The position numbers were made by a program, and so were the translations under genes. A DNA stretch of 47,519 bases. Source: Nocardia higoensis NBRC 100133. GTDB lineage: Bacteria > Actinomycetota > Actinomycetes > Mycobacteriales > Mycobacteriaceae. The DNA is taken from the NCBI RefSeq assembly GCF_000308595.1, contig NZ_BAGA01000103.1:1-47519 (forward strand), in the 5' to 3' direction. The notes under the pieces were generated by a model. It saw nothing but the letters and a program-made list of their open reading frames with translations, searched no databases and was not told the DNA's origin. Positions 22,845-30,819 of this stretch are shown here, in pieces. How positions within the stretch are numbered: position 1 is the first letter of the stretch; each line of letters begins with the position of its first letter.

Positions 22845-24805
22845 GCTTCGGTCCCCTCGTTCTCTGCGTCGGCCTGCTGGCCGGCCTGGCCCTGGGCCAT
22901 CGCCTCGTGGATGACGGCGGGCTCGGAAGCCTGCTCGTCCTCGTCGAACAGCGGGCGGATGCCGCGCGCGGCCATGATCTCGTCGTTGCTGGTGCCCGCG
23001 GCGACCATCGGCCACACCTGGGCGTCCTTGCCGACGATGAAGTCGATCACGACGGGGCGGTCGTTGATCGACTGCGCCTCGCGGATCGCGGCCTCGACTT
23101 CCTCTTCCTTCTCCACCCGGATGCCGTGGCAGCCCAAGGCTTCGGCGAGCTTGACGAAATCGGGGATGCGCAGGGTGTGGGTGCCCAGGTCGGTGTTGGA
23201 GTAGCGCTGCTCGTAGAACAGGGTCTGCCACTGGCGGACCATGCCGAGGTTGCCGTTGTTGATGAGCGCGACCTTGATCGGCACGCCCTCCACGGCGCAG
23301 GTGGCCAGTTCCTGATTGGTCATCTGGAAGCAGCCGTCGCCGTCGACCGCCCAGACCTCGCGGTCGGGCATGCCCATCTTGGCACCCAGCGCGGCGGGCA
23401 CGGCGTAGCCCATGGTGCCGAGGCCGCCGGAATTGAGCCAGGTGCGCGGCTTCTCGTACTTGACGAACTGGGCGGCCCACATCTGGTGCTGGCCGACGCC
23501 CGCGCAGTAGATGGCGTCGGGTCCGGCCAGGCGGCCCAGCGCCTCGATGACGTATTCCGGCGACAGCGAGCCGTCGCTCGGCGGGGTCCAGCCCAGCGGG
23601 TACTGGTTGCGGATGCCGTCGAGGTAGCTCCACCACTCGGCCAGGTCGAGCAGCGGGGCGTCCTTGCCGCCGACGGCCGGGTCGGCCTGCAGGGTCTCGA
23701 CCAGTTCGGCGATCACCTCGCGGCAGTCGCCGACGATCGGGACGTCGGCGTGGCGGTTCTTGCCGATCTCGGCCGGGTCGATGTCGGCGTGGATGACCTT
23801 GGCCTCGGGCGCGAAGGAGTCCAGCTGGCCGGTGACGCGGTCGTCGAAACGAGCGCCGAGGGTGATCAGCAGGTCCGACTTCTGCAGCGCGGCGACAGCG
23901 CCGACGGTGCCGTGCATGCCGGGCATGCCCATGTTGAGGTGATGGCTGTCGGGGAACGCGCCGCGCGCCATCAGGGTGGTGACCACCGGGATGCCGGTCA
24001 GCTCGGCCAGGGCCAGCAACTCGGCCGAGGCGTCGGCCTTGATGACGCCGCCGCCGACGTAGAGCACGGGCCGCTTGGCGTCGAGGATCATCCTGGCGGC
24101 TTCACGGACCTGCTTGCCGTGCGGCTTGGTGACCGGACGGTAGCCGGGCAGCCGCATCTCCGGCGGCCAGCTGAAGGTGGTCTGCGCCTGCAGCACGTCC
24201 TTGGGGATGTCGACCAGGACGGCGCCGGGGCGGCCGGAGGCGGCCAGGTAGAACGCCTCGGCGATCATCCGGGGAATGTCGATGCCGTCGGTGATCAGGA
24301 AGTTGTGCTTGGTGACCGGCATGGTGATGCCGGAGATGTCGGCCTCCTGGAAGGCGTCGGTACCGATCAGGCCGCGGCCGACCTGGCCGGTGATCGCCAC
24401 GATCGGGACCGAGTCCATCTGGGCGTCGGCGATCGGGGTCACCAGGTTGGTCGCGCCGGGACCGGATGTGGCCATACACACACCGACCTTGCCGGTGGCC
24501 TGGGCGTAACCGGTGGCGGCGTGGCCCGCGCCCTGCTCGTGGCGCACCAGCACGTGGCGCACCTTGGTCGAGTCGAACAGCGGGTCGTAGACGGGCAGGA
24601 TGGCGCCGCCGGGAATGCCGAAGACGGTGTCGACGCCGAGCTCCTCGAGCGAACGGACGACCGACTGCGCGCCGGTCACCCGCTCGGGCGGGACCTGGCG
24701 GCGGTTGGCCGTGCCGGGCTGATTCGCCTGGCTACCGGTCTGCTGGTTCGCCGAGGGCGCTGACCTGCGGGCCGAGGGCCCGGGTCGTGCGGTTGGTGCG
24801 CTCAC
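22841..24805 (-). CDS. ilvB: Acetolactate synthase large (catalytic) subunit
   Basis: A 654-aa thiamine-diphosphate and FAD enzyme that condenses pyruvate with pyruvate or 2-oxobutyrate, the first common step for valine, leucine and isoleucine. The catalytic Glu is in V-R-H-E90-Q-G-A-G-H-A-A. The TPP/Mg2+ motif is G-D-G-C-F-Q-M-T with the later N-N-G-N-L-G-M-V. The first ~42 residues are Ser/Ala/Pro/Gln-rich and specific to this lineage. The start is GTG at 24805 with AAGGAA 8 nt upstream. A leader peptide and attenuator precede it. Confidence 0.97.
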   Translation of the reverse strand: MSAPTARPGPSARRSAPSANQQTGSQANQPGTANRRQVPPERVTGAQSVVRSLEELGVDTVFGIPGGAILPVYDPLFDSTKVRHVLVRHEQGAGHAATGYAQATGKVGVCMATSGPGATNLVTPIADAQMDSVPIVAITGQVGRGLIGTDAFQEADISGITMPVTKHNFLITDGIDIPRMIAEAFYLAASGRPGAVLVDIPKDVLQAQTTFSWPPEMRLPGYRPVTKPHGKQVREAARMILDAKRPVLYVGGGVIKADASAELLALAELTGIPVVTTLMARGAFPDSHHLNMGMPGMHGTVGAVAALQKSDLLITLGARFDDRVTGQLDSFAPEAKVIHADIDPAEIGKNRHADVPIVGDCREVIAELVETLQADPAVGGKDAPLLDLAEWWSYLDGIRNQYPLGWTPPSDGSLSPEYVIEALGRLAGPDAIYCAGVGQHQMWAAQFVKYEKPRTWLNSGGLGTMGYAVPAALGAKMGMPDREVWAVDGDGCFQMTNQELATCAVEGVPIKVALINNGNLGMVRQWQTLFYEQRYSNTDLGTHTLRIPDFVKLAEALGCHGIRVEKEEEVEAAIREAQSINDRPVVIDFIVGKDAQVWPMVAAGTSNDEIMAARGIRPLFDEDEQASEPAVIHEAMAQGQAGQQADAENEGTEA

Positions 24806-24904
24806 CGTCTTCGTTCCTTACTGTCGTTCCGACCCCGGACAACACTTGTGTGCCTGGCACGACCGGCGTCTGCGACCCGCCGCGCGCCGGACGATGTCCG
24901 AACA

Positions 24905-24939
24905 CAAAAAAGCCCTCGACAGCCGTGGCTGATCGAGGG
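24905..24939 (-). terminator. Attenuator (intrinsic terminator) in the ilvB leader
   Basis: On the minus strand, CCCTCGA (24939-24933) pairs with TCGAGGG (24919-24913), extended inward by CAGCC/GGCTG. It is followed directly by CTTTTTTTG (24912-24904). The terminator lies 49 nt past the leader-peptide stop and 100 nt before the ilvB start, the classic place for attenuation of the ilvBNC operon. Confidence 0.8.
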
Positions 24940-24987
24940 TGGCGCGTCACAAACGCGAGCTGACGTATTCGACTCAGGCAGTCAGGC

Positions 24988-25035
24988 TCAACGCTGGACG
25001 CGCCGGCCGATTACGAGCAACTCGTTTCGATTCAC
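24988..25035 (-). CDS. ilvBNC leader peptide
   Basis: A 15-codon frame starting at GTG 25035 and ending in TGA at 24988-24990. It reads (f)M-N-R-N-E-L-L-V-I-G-R-R-V-Q-R, with consecutive Leu-Leu-Val-Ile codons, the three amino acids made by the downstream pathway. A -10 hexamer (TAACGT) lies exactly 7 nt upstream and TTGACT lies 18 bp before that, so translation probably starts at the first base of the RNA; a GTG at 25041 is the alternative. When branched-chain aminoacyl-tRNAs run short, ribosome stalling on these codons would prevent the downstream terminator (24905-24939) from forming. C. glutamicum ilvBN is known to be controlled by such a leader. Confidence 0.75.
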   Translation of the reverse strand: MNRNELLVIGRRVQR

Positions 25036-25042
25036 ACGCACG

Positions 25043-25072
25043 ACGTTAAGGCCGCATGAACCGAACAGTCAA
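25043..25072 (-). promoter_or_regulatory. ilvB leader promoter
   Basis: -35 TTGACT (25072-25067), 18-bp spacer, -10 TAACGT (25048-25043) on the minus strand. The predicted transcript start coincides with the GTG of the leader peptide. Confidence 0.65.
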
Positions 25073-25150
25073 ACAGATGACCTGCGCGTCCCATTATGTG
25101 GGACAGCAGTGGTTGCTTGTGTCCGATCACCAGGATGCGAGGATGGTGGT

Positions 25151-25864
25151 GTGTCATCACCGCATCAGTCCGTGCCACCGGGTAAATCGTCCCACACCGC
25201 CGAGACCGGATCGTCGACGGGTAGCTCGTCGGCTGCCGCCGGCAAGCGGACGGTCATTCGGGTCACCCAGCTCGCCTACCTCGGCGTGGTGGTGCTCGCT
25301 CTGGGCGTGTTCCTCTTCGTCGTCGGATGGCCGAAGCTGCTCTGGTGGCTGATGCTGCTGCCGGTCGCGGTGATCGTCTGGATCGCCCGGACGCGGACGG
25401 TGGTTTCCGACGACGGCCTCGATCTGCGGCGGGTGTTCTCGTCCCGGCATCTGGACTGGGAGCAGATCAAGGGGGTGAGCATCCCCAAGCGCGGTTATGT
25501 ACGCGCGCATCTGGCCGACGAGTCGGTGGTGTCGCTGCCCGCGGTCGGCTACGACCAGCTGCGCAAGCTGATCACCGCCTCCGACGGCAGGCTGCCGGAT
25601 GTGTTCGCCGCCGAGCAGGCCAAGCGTCAGGCCGAATGGGAGGCGCGGCAGGAGGCCAAGAGGCTCGAGGCCGAGAAAGCCGCGCAGTCCGAGGACGCCG
25701 CGGGCGCTCCGGACGCCCCGAGGGCCGCCGATGCCGAGCAGCCCGCCGACACCGATACGACGGCAGGGACCGGCGGGATCGCCGAGAACGAGACGGCCGG
25801 GGAGGCCGAGCAGCCGGGAGCCGGCGAGGCTCGTCCCGGCGAGACCGGCTCGGACACGGACTGA
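25151..25864 (+). CDS. Cfp6-like membrane protein with bacterial PH domain
   Basis: A 237-aa protein. After a Ser/Gly-rich N-terminus (~45 residues) come two adjacent membrane segments (L-A-Y-L-G-V-V-V-L-A-L-G-V-F-L-F-V-V and W-W-L-M-L-L-P-V-A-V-I-V-W). A compact PH-like domain follows (V-S-D-D-G-L-D-L-R-R-V-F-S-S-R-H-L-D-W...). A long charged Ala/Glu-rich tail (~100 residues, coiled-coil then disordered) ends the protein. M. tuberculosis Rv3004 (Cfp6) is at the same place, divergent from ilvB. The GTG at 25151 has GAGGA upstream. Function unknown; probably a membrane-anchored envelope protein. The long tail looks lineage-specific. Confidence 0.82.
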   Translation: MSSPHQSVPPGKSSHTAETGSSTGSSSAAAGKRTVIRVTQLAYLGVVVLALGVFLFVVGWPKLLWWLMLLPVAVIVWIARTRTVVSDDGLDLRRVFSSRHLDWEQIKGVSIPKRGYVRAHLADESVVSLPAVGYDQLRKLITASDGRLPDVFAAEQAKRQAEWEARQEAKRLEAEKAAQSEDAAGAPDAPRAADAEQPADTDTTAGTGGIAENETAGEAEQPGAGEARPGETGSDTD

Positions 25865-26067
25865 TCTCCCCGTCTCCCACCGGCCCACTCGAGGGCCGGG
25901 CGTAAGCTCGTGGGGCCGTGCGTCAGGCGGGTCACCCGGTGCGGCGACCCCCGATCGACCCGCTCACGCCGACGACACCACCTCTCTCGTCGGCGCGAGG
26001 TCCGCGGCGACACGCCTGCCCACCCCCAGCACACTCAGCCCACCGCACCTTTCGAGGACGATCACAC

Positions 26068-27909
26068 ATGCCACCGCTTCGCTCACGCACCACCACCGCC
26101 GGACGCAATGCCGCAGGCGCACGCGCGCTGTGGCGGGCCACCGGCCTCACCGACTCCGACTTCGGCAAGCCGATCGTCGCGATCGCGAACTCCTACACCC
26201 AGTTCGTGCCAGGCCATGTGCATCTCAAGGACGTCGGCGAGATCGTGGCCGAAGCGGTCCGCGCCGCGGGCGGCGTGCCGCGCGAATTCCACACCATCGC
26301 CGTGGACGACGGCATCGCGATGGGCCACGGCGGCATGCTGTACTCGCTGCCCTCGCGCGAGATCATCGCCGACTCGGTGGAATACATGGCCAACGCGCAC
26401 ACCGCCGACGCGCTGGTGTGTATCTCCAACTGCGACAAGATCACCCCCGGCATGCTCAATGCCGCCATGCGCCTGAACATCCCGGCCGTGTTCGTCTCCG
26501 GCGGGCCGATGGAGGCCGGTAAGGCCGTGGTCGTCGGCGGTGTCGCGCAGGCCCCGACCGACCTGATCACCGCCATCTCGGCCAGCGCCAACGCCGCCGT
26601 CACCGACGACGGCCTCGGCGAAGTCGAGCGCAGCGCCTGCCCGACCTGTGGTTCCTGCTCGGGCATGTTCACCGCCAACTCGATGAACTGCCTCACCGAG
26701 GCGCTCGGCCTCGCCCTGCCCGGCAACGGTTCCACGCTGGCCACCCACGCCGCCCGCCGCGCGCTGTTCGAGAAGGCGGGCAAGGTGATCGTCGACATCG
26801 CCAACCGCTGGTATCGCGACGACGACGCCTCGGTGCTGCCGCGCAATGTCGCCGACGCCAAGGCCTTCCGCAACGCGATGGCGCTGGACGTGGCGATGGG
26901 TGGTTCCACCAACACCGTGCTGCACACCCTCGCCGCCGCGCAGGAGGGCGAGATCGACTTCGATCTGCAGACGATCGACGAGATCAGCCGCCGGGTGCCC
27001 TGCCTGTCGAAGGTCTCGCCGAACTCCGACTACCACATGGAGGACGTGCACCGGGCCGGCGGCATCCCCGCCATCCTGGGCGAACTGCGCCGCGCCGGCC
27101 TGCTCGAGACCGACGTGACCACCGTGCACACCGCGAGCTTCGACGAGTGGCTCGACACCTGGGACATCCGCTCCGGCAAGGCCTCCGAGGAAGCGATCGA
27201 ACTGTTCCACGCCGCGCCCGGCGGGGTCCGCACCACCGAGCCGTTCTCCACCGAGAACCGCTGGTCCTCGCTGGACACCGATGCCGCGGGCGGCTGCATC
27301 CGCGACAAGGAACACGCCTACACCGTCGAGGGCGGGCTGGTCGTGTTGCGCGGCAACATCGCCCCCGACGGCGCGATCCTCAAGACCGCGGGCATCGATG
27401 AGGACCTGTTCTCCTTCCAGGGCCCGGCCGTGGTGGTCGAGTCCCAGGAGGAAGCCGTTTCGGTGATCCTCGGCAAGAAGATCCAGCCCGGCGACGTGCT
27501 CGTGGTCCGCTACGAGGGTCCGGCGGGCGGCCCCGGCATGCAGGAGATGCTGCACCCCACCGCCTTCCTGAAGGGCGCGGGTCTGGGCAAGCAGTGCGCC
27601 CTGATCACCGACGGCCGGTTCTCCGGCGGAACCTCCGGTCTGTCCATCGGCCACATCTCGCCGGAGGCGGCCAGCGGCGGCGTGATCGGCCTGGTCTGCA
27701 ACGGTGACCAGATCCGCATCGACGTCGCCACCCGTACGCTCGAGGTGCTCGTGGACGACGCGGTGCTGGCCGAGCGGCGCGCCAAGATGGACGCCTCGGA
27801 GCGGCCGTGGCAGCCGGTGGATCGGCAGCGTCCGGTGACCACCGCGCTGCGCGCGTACGCGGCGCTGGCGACCTCCGCCGACAAGGGCGCGGTTCGCCAG
27901 GTGCCCTGA
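26068..27909 (+). CDS. ilvD: Dihydroxy-acid dehydratase
   Basis: A 613-aa Fe-S enzyme that dehydrates 2,3-dihydroxy acids to the 2-oxo acids of valine and isoleucine, the step after IlvC. Cluster ligands are expected at S-N-C122-D-K-I-T-P-G and C191-P-T-C-G-S-C-S-G-M. Lys124 is the usual carbamylated Mg2+ ligand position. C-terminal motifs T-D-G-R-F-S-G-G-T-S-G and G-H-I-S-P-E-A are intact. The ATG at 26068 has GAGGA about 10 nt upstream; the frame is open for another 150 bp but without family similarity. In M. tuberculosis ilvD (Rv0189c) lies elsewhere, so its place next to the cfp6-like gene differs. Confidence 0.97.
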   Translation: MPPLRSRTTTAGRNAAGARALWRATGLTDSDFGKPIVAIANSYTQFVPGHVHLKDVGEIVAEAVRAAGGVPREFHTIAVDDGIAMGHGGMLYSLPSREIIADSVEYMANAHTADALVCISNCDKITPGMLNAAMRLNIPAVFVSGGPMEAGKAVVVGGVAQAPTDLITAISASANAAVTDDGLGEVERSACPTCGSCSGMFTANSMNCLTEALGLALPGNGSTLATHAARRALFEKAGKVIVDIANRWYRDDDASVLPRNVADAKAFRNAMALDVAMGGSTNTVLHTLAAAQEGEIDFDLQTIDEISRRVPCLSKVSPNSDYHMEDVHRAGGIPAILGELRRAGLLETDVTTVHTASFDEWLDTWDIRSGKASEEAIELFHAAPGGVRTTEPFSTENRWSSLDTDAAGGCIRDKEHAYTVEGGLVVLRGNIAPDGAILKTAGIDEDLFSFQGPAVVVESQEEAVSVILGKKIQPGDVLVVRYEGPAGGPGMQEMLHPTAFLKGAGLGKQCALITDGRFSGGTSGLSIGHISPEAASGGVIGLVCNGDQIRIDVATRTLEVLVDDAVLAERRAKMDASERPWQPVDRQRPVTTALRAYAALATSADKGAVRQVP

Positions 27910-27933
27910 GTCTGTCGGCCACACACTCCGACC

Positions 27934-27969
27934 GCGATGGCCCCGGCTCGTACGAGCCGGGGCCATCGC
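27934..27969 (+). terminator. Terminator downstream of ilvD
   Basis: A near-continuous palindrome (arms 27934-27950 and 27953-27969, 17 bp) lies 24 bp past the ilvD stop codon. It is GC-rich without a U tract. Confidence 0.7.
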
Positions 27970-28040
27970 ACTTCCCCGTGCCTCCAATTCTATTGGGTCA
28001 CTTGCCTTTTCGTTTGATCACCGAATGGGCAGCCCTATGA

Positions 28041-28395
28041 TCGAACGACCTGCCGTTCCACAACTTCCCTACCGTCTACGCCCTCGCCGAGGGCGGCCTC
28101 TGCCTCGCGCAGATCGAGCGAGCATCGGCCCGGAGAGCCAGGGCCTGGCAAGCTTCCTGGTCCGGTCGAACACCTACGGTGTCGGCTCCTGCTCGGTCCC
28201 GGTCACGCTCGACTGGCGCAACCTCGACACCGGCGAGACCGGTTCGCGCACTGTCGCGGTGCCGGGCCCGGATCCTGGGGCATCGGCCGCGAGGCCATGT
28301 TCCGTCCGGGCGGCGTCGGCAGGTTCACCGCCACCCTGACCGTCGGCACCGCGCATCTGCCGGAGCCGGGCACCATCGAGTTCCGCGTGGACTGA
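28041..28395 (+). pseudogene. Frameshifted remnant of a secreted-type protein gene
   Basis: Coding character (high GC at third positions, sensible peptide) runs through three different frames in turn. About 28041-28125 reads L-P-F-H-N-F-P-T-V-Y-A-L-A-E-G. About 28130-28270 reads L-V-R-S-N-T-Y-G-V-G-S-C-S-V-P-V-T-L-D-W. About 28270-28395 reads R-P-G-G-V-G-R-F-T-A-T-L-T-V-G-T and ends at TGA 28393-28395. The middle and last parts resemble the Ig-like beta-sandwich repeats of small secreted actinobacterial proteins. No intact signal peptide or start is seen. Two indels (or sequencing errors) would restore a single frame. It lies between the ilvD terminator and the DoxX gene. Confidence 0.45.
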
Positions 28396-28449
28396 CGGCT
28401 ACCGGGGGATGCCGACGCGGCATCGTGCCCGATCCGACCGGTCCGGATA

Positions 28450-29466
28450 TCAGTCGAAGGGGCCGATGCCGATCAGCGGGTTGCCGCCGTGCAGGTACCA
28501 GAAGGTGAGGGCGGCGGCCACGATCGCGAGCACCAACGCGGCGAACGAGCCGACGAACGGCCGGGTGGCCCAGCCGCGGCTGCGGTCGAGGGAGAGCCTG
28601 CCGGGGCCGGTGAGGATGATCGCCACGACCGTGCCGGCGAGAATGGTGTCGAGTTCGACGCCGGTGGGAACGGCGGCGTTGAACTGGAAGCCGGGCAGCA
28701 TGCCCTGCTTCCAGGCCCAGGCGTTGAGGATCACGGCCAGCAACGCGCCCGCGGCGAGCGGGGTGGCCAGGCCGAGGACGAGCAGCGCGCCGCCGCCGAT
28801 CTCGCCGACGACGAGCAGGATCGTCGAGAGAGTCGCATGGTCCCAGCCCCCTTCGGCCATCATGTCGCGGGTGCCGTCCAGGCCGGAGCCGTGGAACCAG
28901 CCGGTCGACTTCTGCAGGCCGTGATAGAGGAAGATCGCGCCGACCACCAGGCGCAGCACCAGCAGGCCGAGATCCAGCGTGCCGCGCCGGTTCTCGGCCG
29001 GGCGTCTACGGGCGGCCTTGCTGCGTTCGCCGGGAGTGTTCGCGGCGGGCGGGATGCTGGCGTAGGCGTAGGCGGCGGTCTCGCCGCCCCGCCCGTCGAG
29101 GGGCTCGGGGGCCGGTTCCGCGATGGTCTCGGTCTCGGACTCCTCGACTTCCGGCTTCCGCAGGAGCGGGGCGCCGGGAGCGGGCTCGGCCGGTTCGGGG
29201 GCGCTCTCCGACGCGGGAGCGGGGGGCTGTTTCGCCGGTCCGTCGGCGGCCGGGCGATCGTTCACCGCCGGCACGTCCGGGTCCAGGCCTAGCTCCTCGT
29301 CGGTGCGCGGCACGTCCCGTGCGGACATGGCGGAGAACTGCTCGGTGGGGTTGTCCATCGGGCTGGTCACGCCGCGGCCGGTCGTGGCCACCTTGCCTGC
29401 CGGGACCACCTCGGACGGGTCACCCTCGGGCGAACCTGCGGACGTCGCTTTCGGCTTGTCGCTCAC
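28450..29466 (-). CDS. DoxX family membrane protein with long disordered N-terminus
   Basis: A 338-aa protein. Residues ~1-160 are polar, Pro/Glu/Ala-rich and probably disordered and cytoplasmic. The remaining ~180 form a four-helix DoxX domain (L-D-L-G-L-L-V-L-R-L-V-V-G-A-I-F-L-Y-H-G-L-Q-K..., G-E-I-G-G-G-A-L-L-V-L-G-L-A-T-P-L-A). M. tuberculosis Rv3005c, a DoxX-type protein reported in a membrane oxidoreductase complex, is at the syntenic position. The start chosen is GTG 29466, with AAGGTG 8 nt upstream (TAAGGT could alternatively be a -10 element). It is divergent from the LppZ-like gene. Confidence 0.85.
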   Translation of the reverse strand: MSDKPKATSAGSPEGDPSEVVPAGKVATTGRGVTSPMDNPTEQFSAMSARDVPRTDEELGLDPDVPAVNDRPAADGPAKQPPAPASESAPEPAEPAPGAPLLRKPEVEESETETIAEPAPEPLDGRGGETAAYAYASIPPAANTPGERSKAARRRPAENRRGTLDLGLLVLRLVVGAIFLYHGLQKSTGWFHGSGLDGTRDMMAEGGWDHATLSTILLVVGEIGGGALLVLGLATPLAAGALLAVILNAWAWKQGMLPGFQFNAAVPTGVELDTILAGTVVAIILTGPGRLSLDRSRGWATRPFVGSFAALVLAIVAAALTFWYLHGGNPLIGIGPFD

Positions 29467-29579
29467 GGCTGTACACCTTAGGCCGCGAAACCCGAGCGTG
29501 CGGCCGGTACGGGCGACGGCGTGTCCGGGAACTTCCGGTACGACCCCACCCGGCGGCAGCGCGGACGGCGGGGTTTCCG

Positions 29580-29585
29580 TAACGT
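29580..29585 (+). promoter_or_regulatory. -10 element (TAACGT) for leaderless lipoprotein mRNA
   Basis: TAACGT ends 7 nt before the ATG at 29593. It is the same hexamer at the same distance as at the ilv leader. No ribosome-binding site is present. Confidence 0.5.
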
Positions 29586-29592
29586 CTGGGGC

Positions 29593-30699
29593 ATGAGATC
29601 GGTTGCCGTGGCGCGCGTCGCGATGTGTGTGGCGCTCGGGTCCACTCTGCTGGCCGGGTGCGCGAGGTTCGACGATTCGGCGTCGAGCCCGTTCACGCCC
29701 GAGCCGACATTCGCACCGGCCGCCCCGGAGACCCCGGATCAGCCGCCGAACTCCACCACCAGGCCGAGCGGCCCGTGCATCGACCAGGACCCCTCGGTCA
29801 TGGCGACCTGCCTGGACACCACCGGCGGCCTGGTCGGTATCGGGGACGGCGTGCTGGTCGCCGAACGGCGCACCGGGCGCATCCTGAAGGTCGTCGATCC
29901 CACCGTCCCGCCGGTGGAGATCGCCACGATCCCGGTGGACGGATCCGGCGACGGCGGGCTCAACGACATCGTGCTCTCGCCCACCTACGGCGAGGACGGC
30001 CTGATCTACGCCTACATCACCACCGGCTCCGACAACCGGGTGGTGCGGCTGGCCGAGAACGGCGCGCCGAAGGACATCCTGACCGGAATCCCCAAGGGCG
30101 CCACCGGAAATCGCGGCGCCATCGAATGGGCCACGCCCGACCGGCTGATGGTGCTGACCGGCGACGCGGGCGACCCGGGGCAGGCGGCATCGCCGGGCTC
30201 GCTGGCGGGCAAGCTGCTGAGCCTGGACTCCCCCGCGCCCGGCGCGGCGTCCCCGCGGATCGTCGCCTCCGGCATCGGCACCGCCGGTGACGTGTGCCGC
30301 GACAGCACCGAGGCCGTGTGGTTCACCGACCGCACCGCCGTGGCGGACCGTCTGCAACGCCTCGGCCCCGACGGCACCTTGTCGGTCGCATGGACCTGGG
30401 CGGACCGGCCCGGCGTTGCCGGCTGCGCGGTGGTCGCCGACGGCGTGGCGGTCGCGCTGACCGCCGCCAAGGCCGTGGCGATCGCCGCGACCGACCCGAC
30501 GACCAGCGCGGTGACCACCGCACCGACCCTGCTCGTGCAGGACCGGTACGGGCAGATCGGCGGCGCGACCATCGGCCCGGACGGCAATGTCTGGGTGGGC
30601 ACGGTGAACAAGAGCGAGGGCGGCACGCCCGGTCCCAACGACGACCGCGTCGTGGTCATCCCACCGCCGTCCGGTGGCGGCGGGGGCGGACCCGACTGA
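29593..30699 (+). CDS. LppZ-like lipoprotein with PQQ/sugar-dehydrogenase-type beta-propeller
   Basis: A 368-aa exported lipoprotein. The signal peptide ends in the lipobox L-L-A-G-C23, followed by a Pro/Thr-rich linker. A six-bladed propeller of glucose/sorbosone dehydrogenase type follows: I-G-D-G-V-L-V-A-E-R-R-T-G-R, D-G-G-L-N-D-I-V-L-S-P-T-Y, L-I-Y-A-Y-I-T-T, N-R-G-A-I-E-W. The catalytic His expected in true PQQ dehydrogenases (blade 2, normally G-L-L-G-x-A-F-H-P) is not seen; here the loop is G-G-L-N-D-I-V-L-S-P. The enzyme activity is therefore doubtful. Syntenic with M. tuberculosis lppZ (Rv3006). Confidence 0.85.
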   Translation: MRSVAVARVAMCVALGSTLLAGCARFDDSASSPFTPEPTFAPAAPETPDQPPNSTTRPSGPCIDQDPSVMATCLDTTGGLVGIGDGVLVAERRTGRILKVVDPTVPPVEIATIPVDGSGDGGLNDIVLSPTYGEDGLIYAYITTGSDNRVVRLAENGAPKDILTGIPKGATGNRGAIEWATPDRLMVLTGDAGDPGQAASPGSLAGKLLSLDSPAPGAASPRIVASGIGTAGDVCRDSTEAVWFTDRTAVADRLQRLGPDGTLSVAWTWADRPGVAGCAVVADGVAVALTAAKAVAIAATDPTTSAVTTAPTLLVQDRYGQIGGATIGPDGNVWVGTVNKSEGGTPGPNDDRVVVIPPPSGGGGGGPD

Positions 30700-30776
30700 T
30701 CCGGTCACGACCACGGCTCGTTCGCCTCCCGCGGACGGGCCGTCCGGGCGCCGGGTAGAACAGACCGCCGACGCAG

Positions 30777-30808
30777 CACCGCCCGCGATCCGGGGAGCGC
30801 GGGCGGTG
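30777..30808. terminator. Bidirectional terminator between lppZ-like gene and gatB
   Basis: An 11-bp inverted repeat (30777-30787 with 30798-30808, 10-nt loop) lies in the 120-bp gap between two convergent genes. It is GC-rich. Confidence 0.6.
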
Positions 30809-30819
30809 GGCGAAGAACG

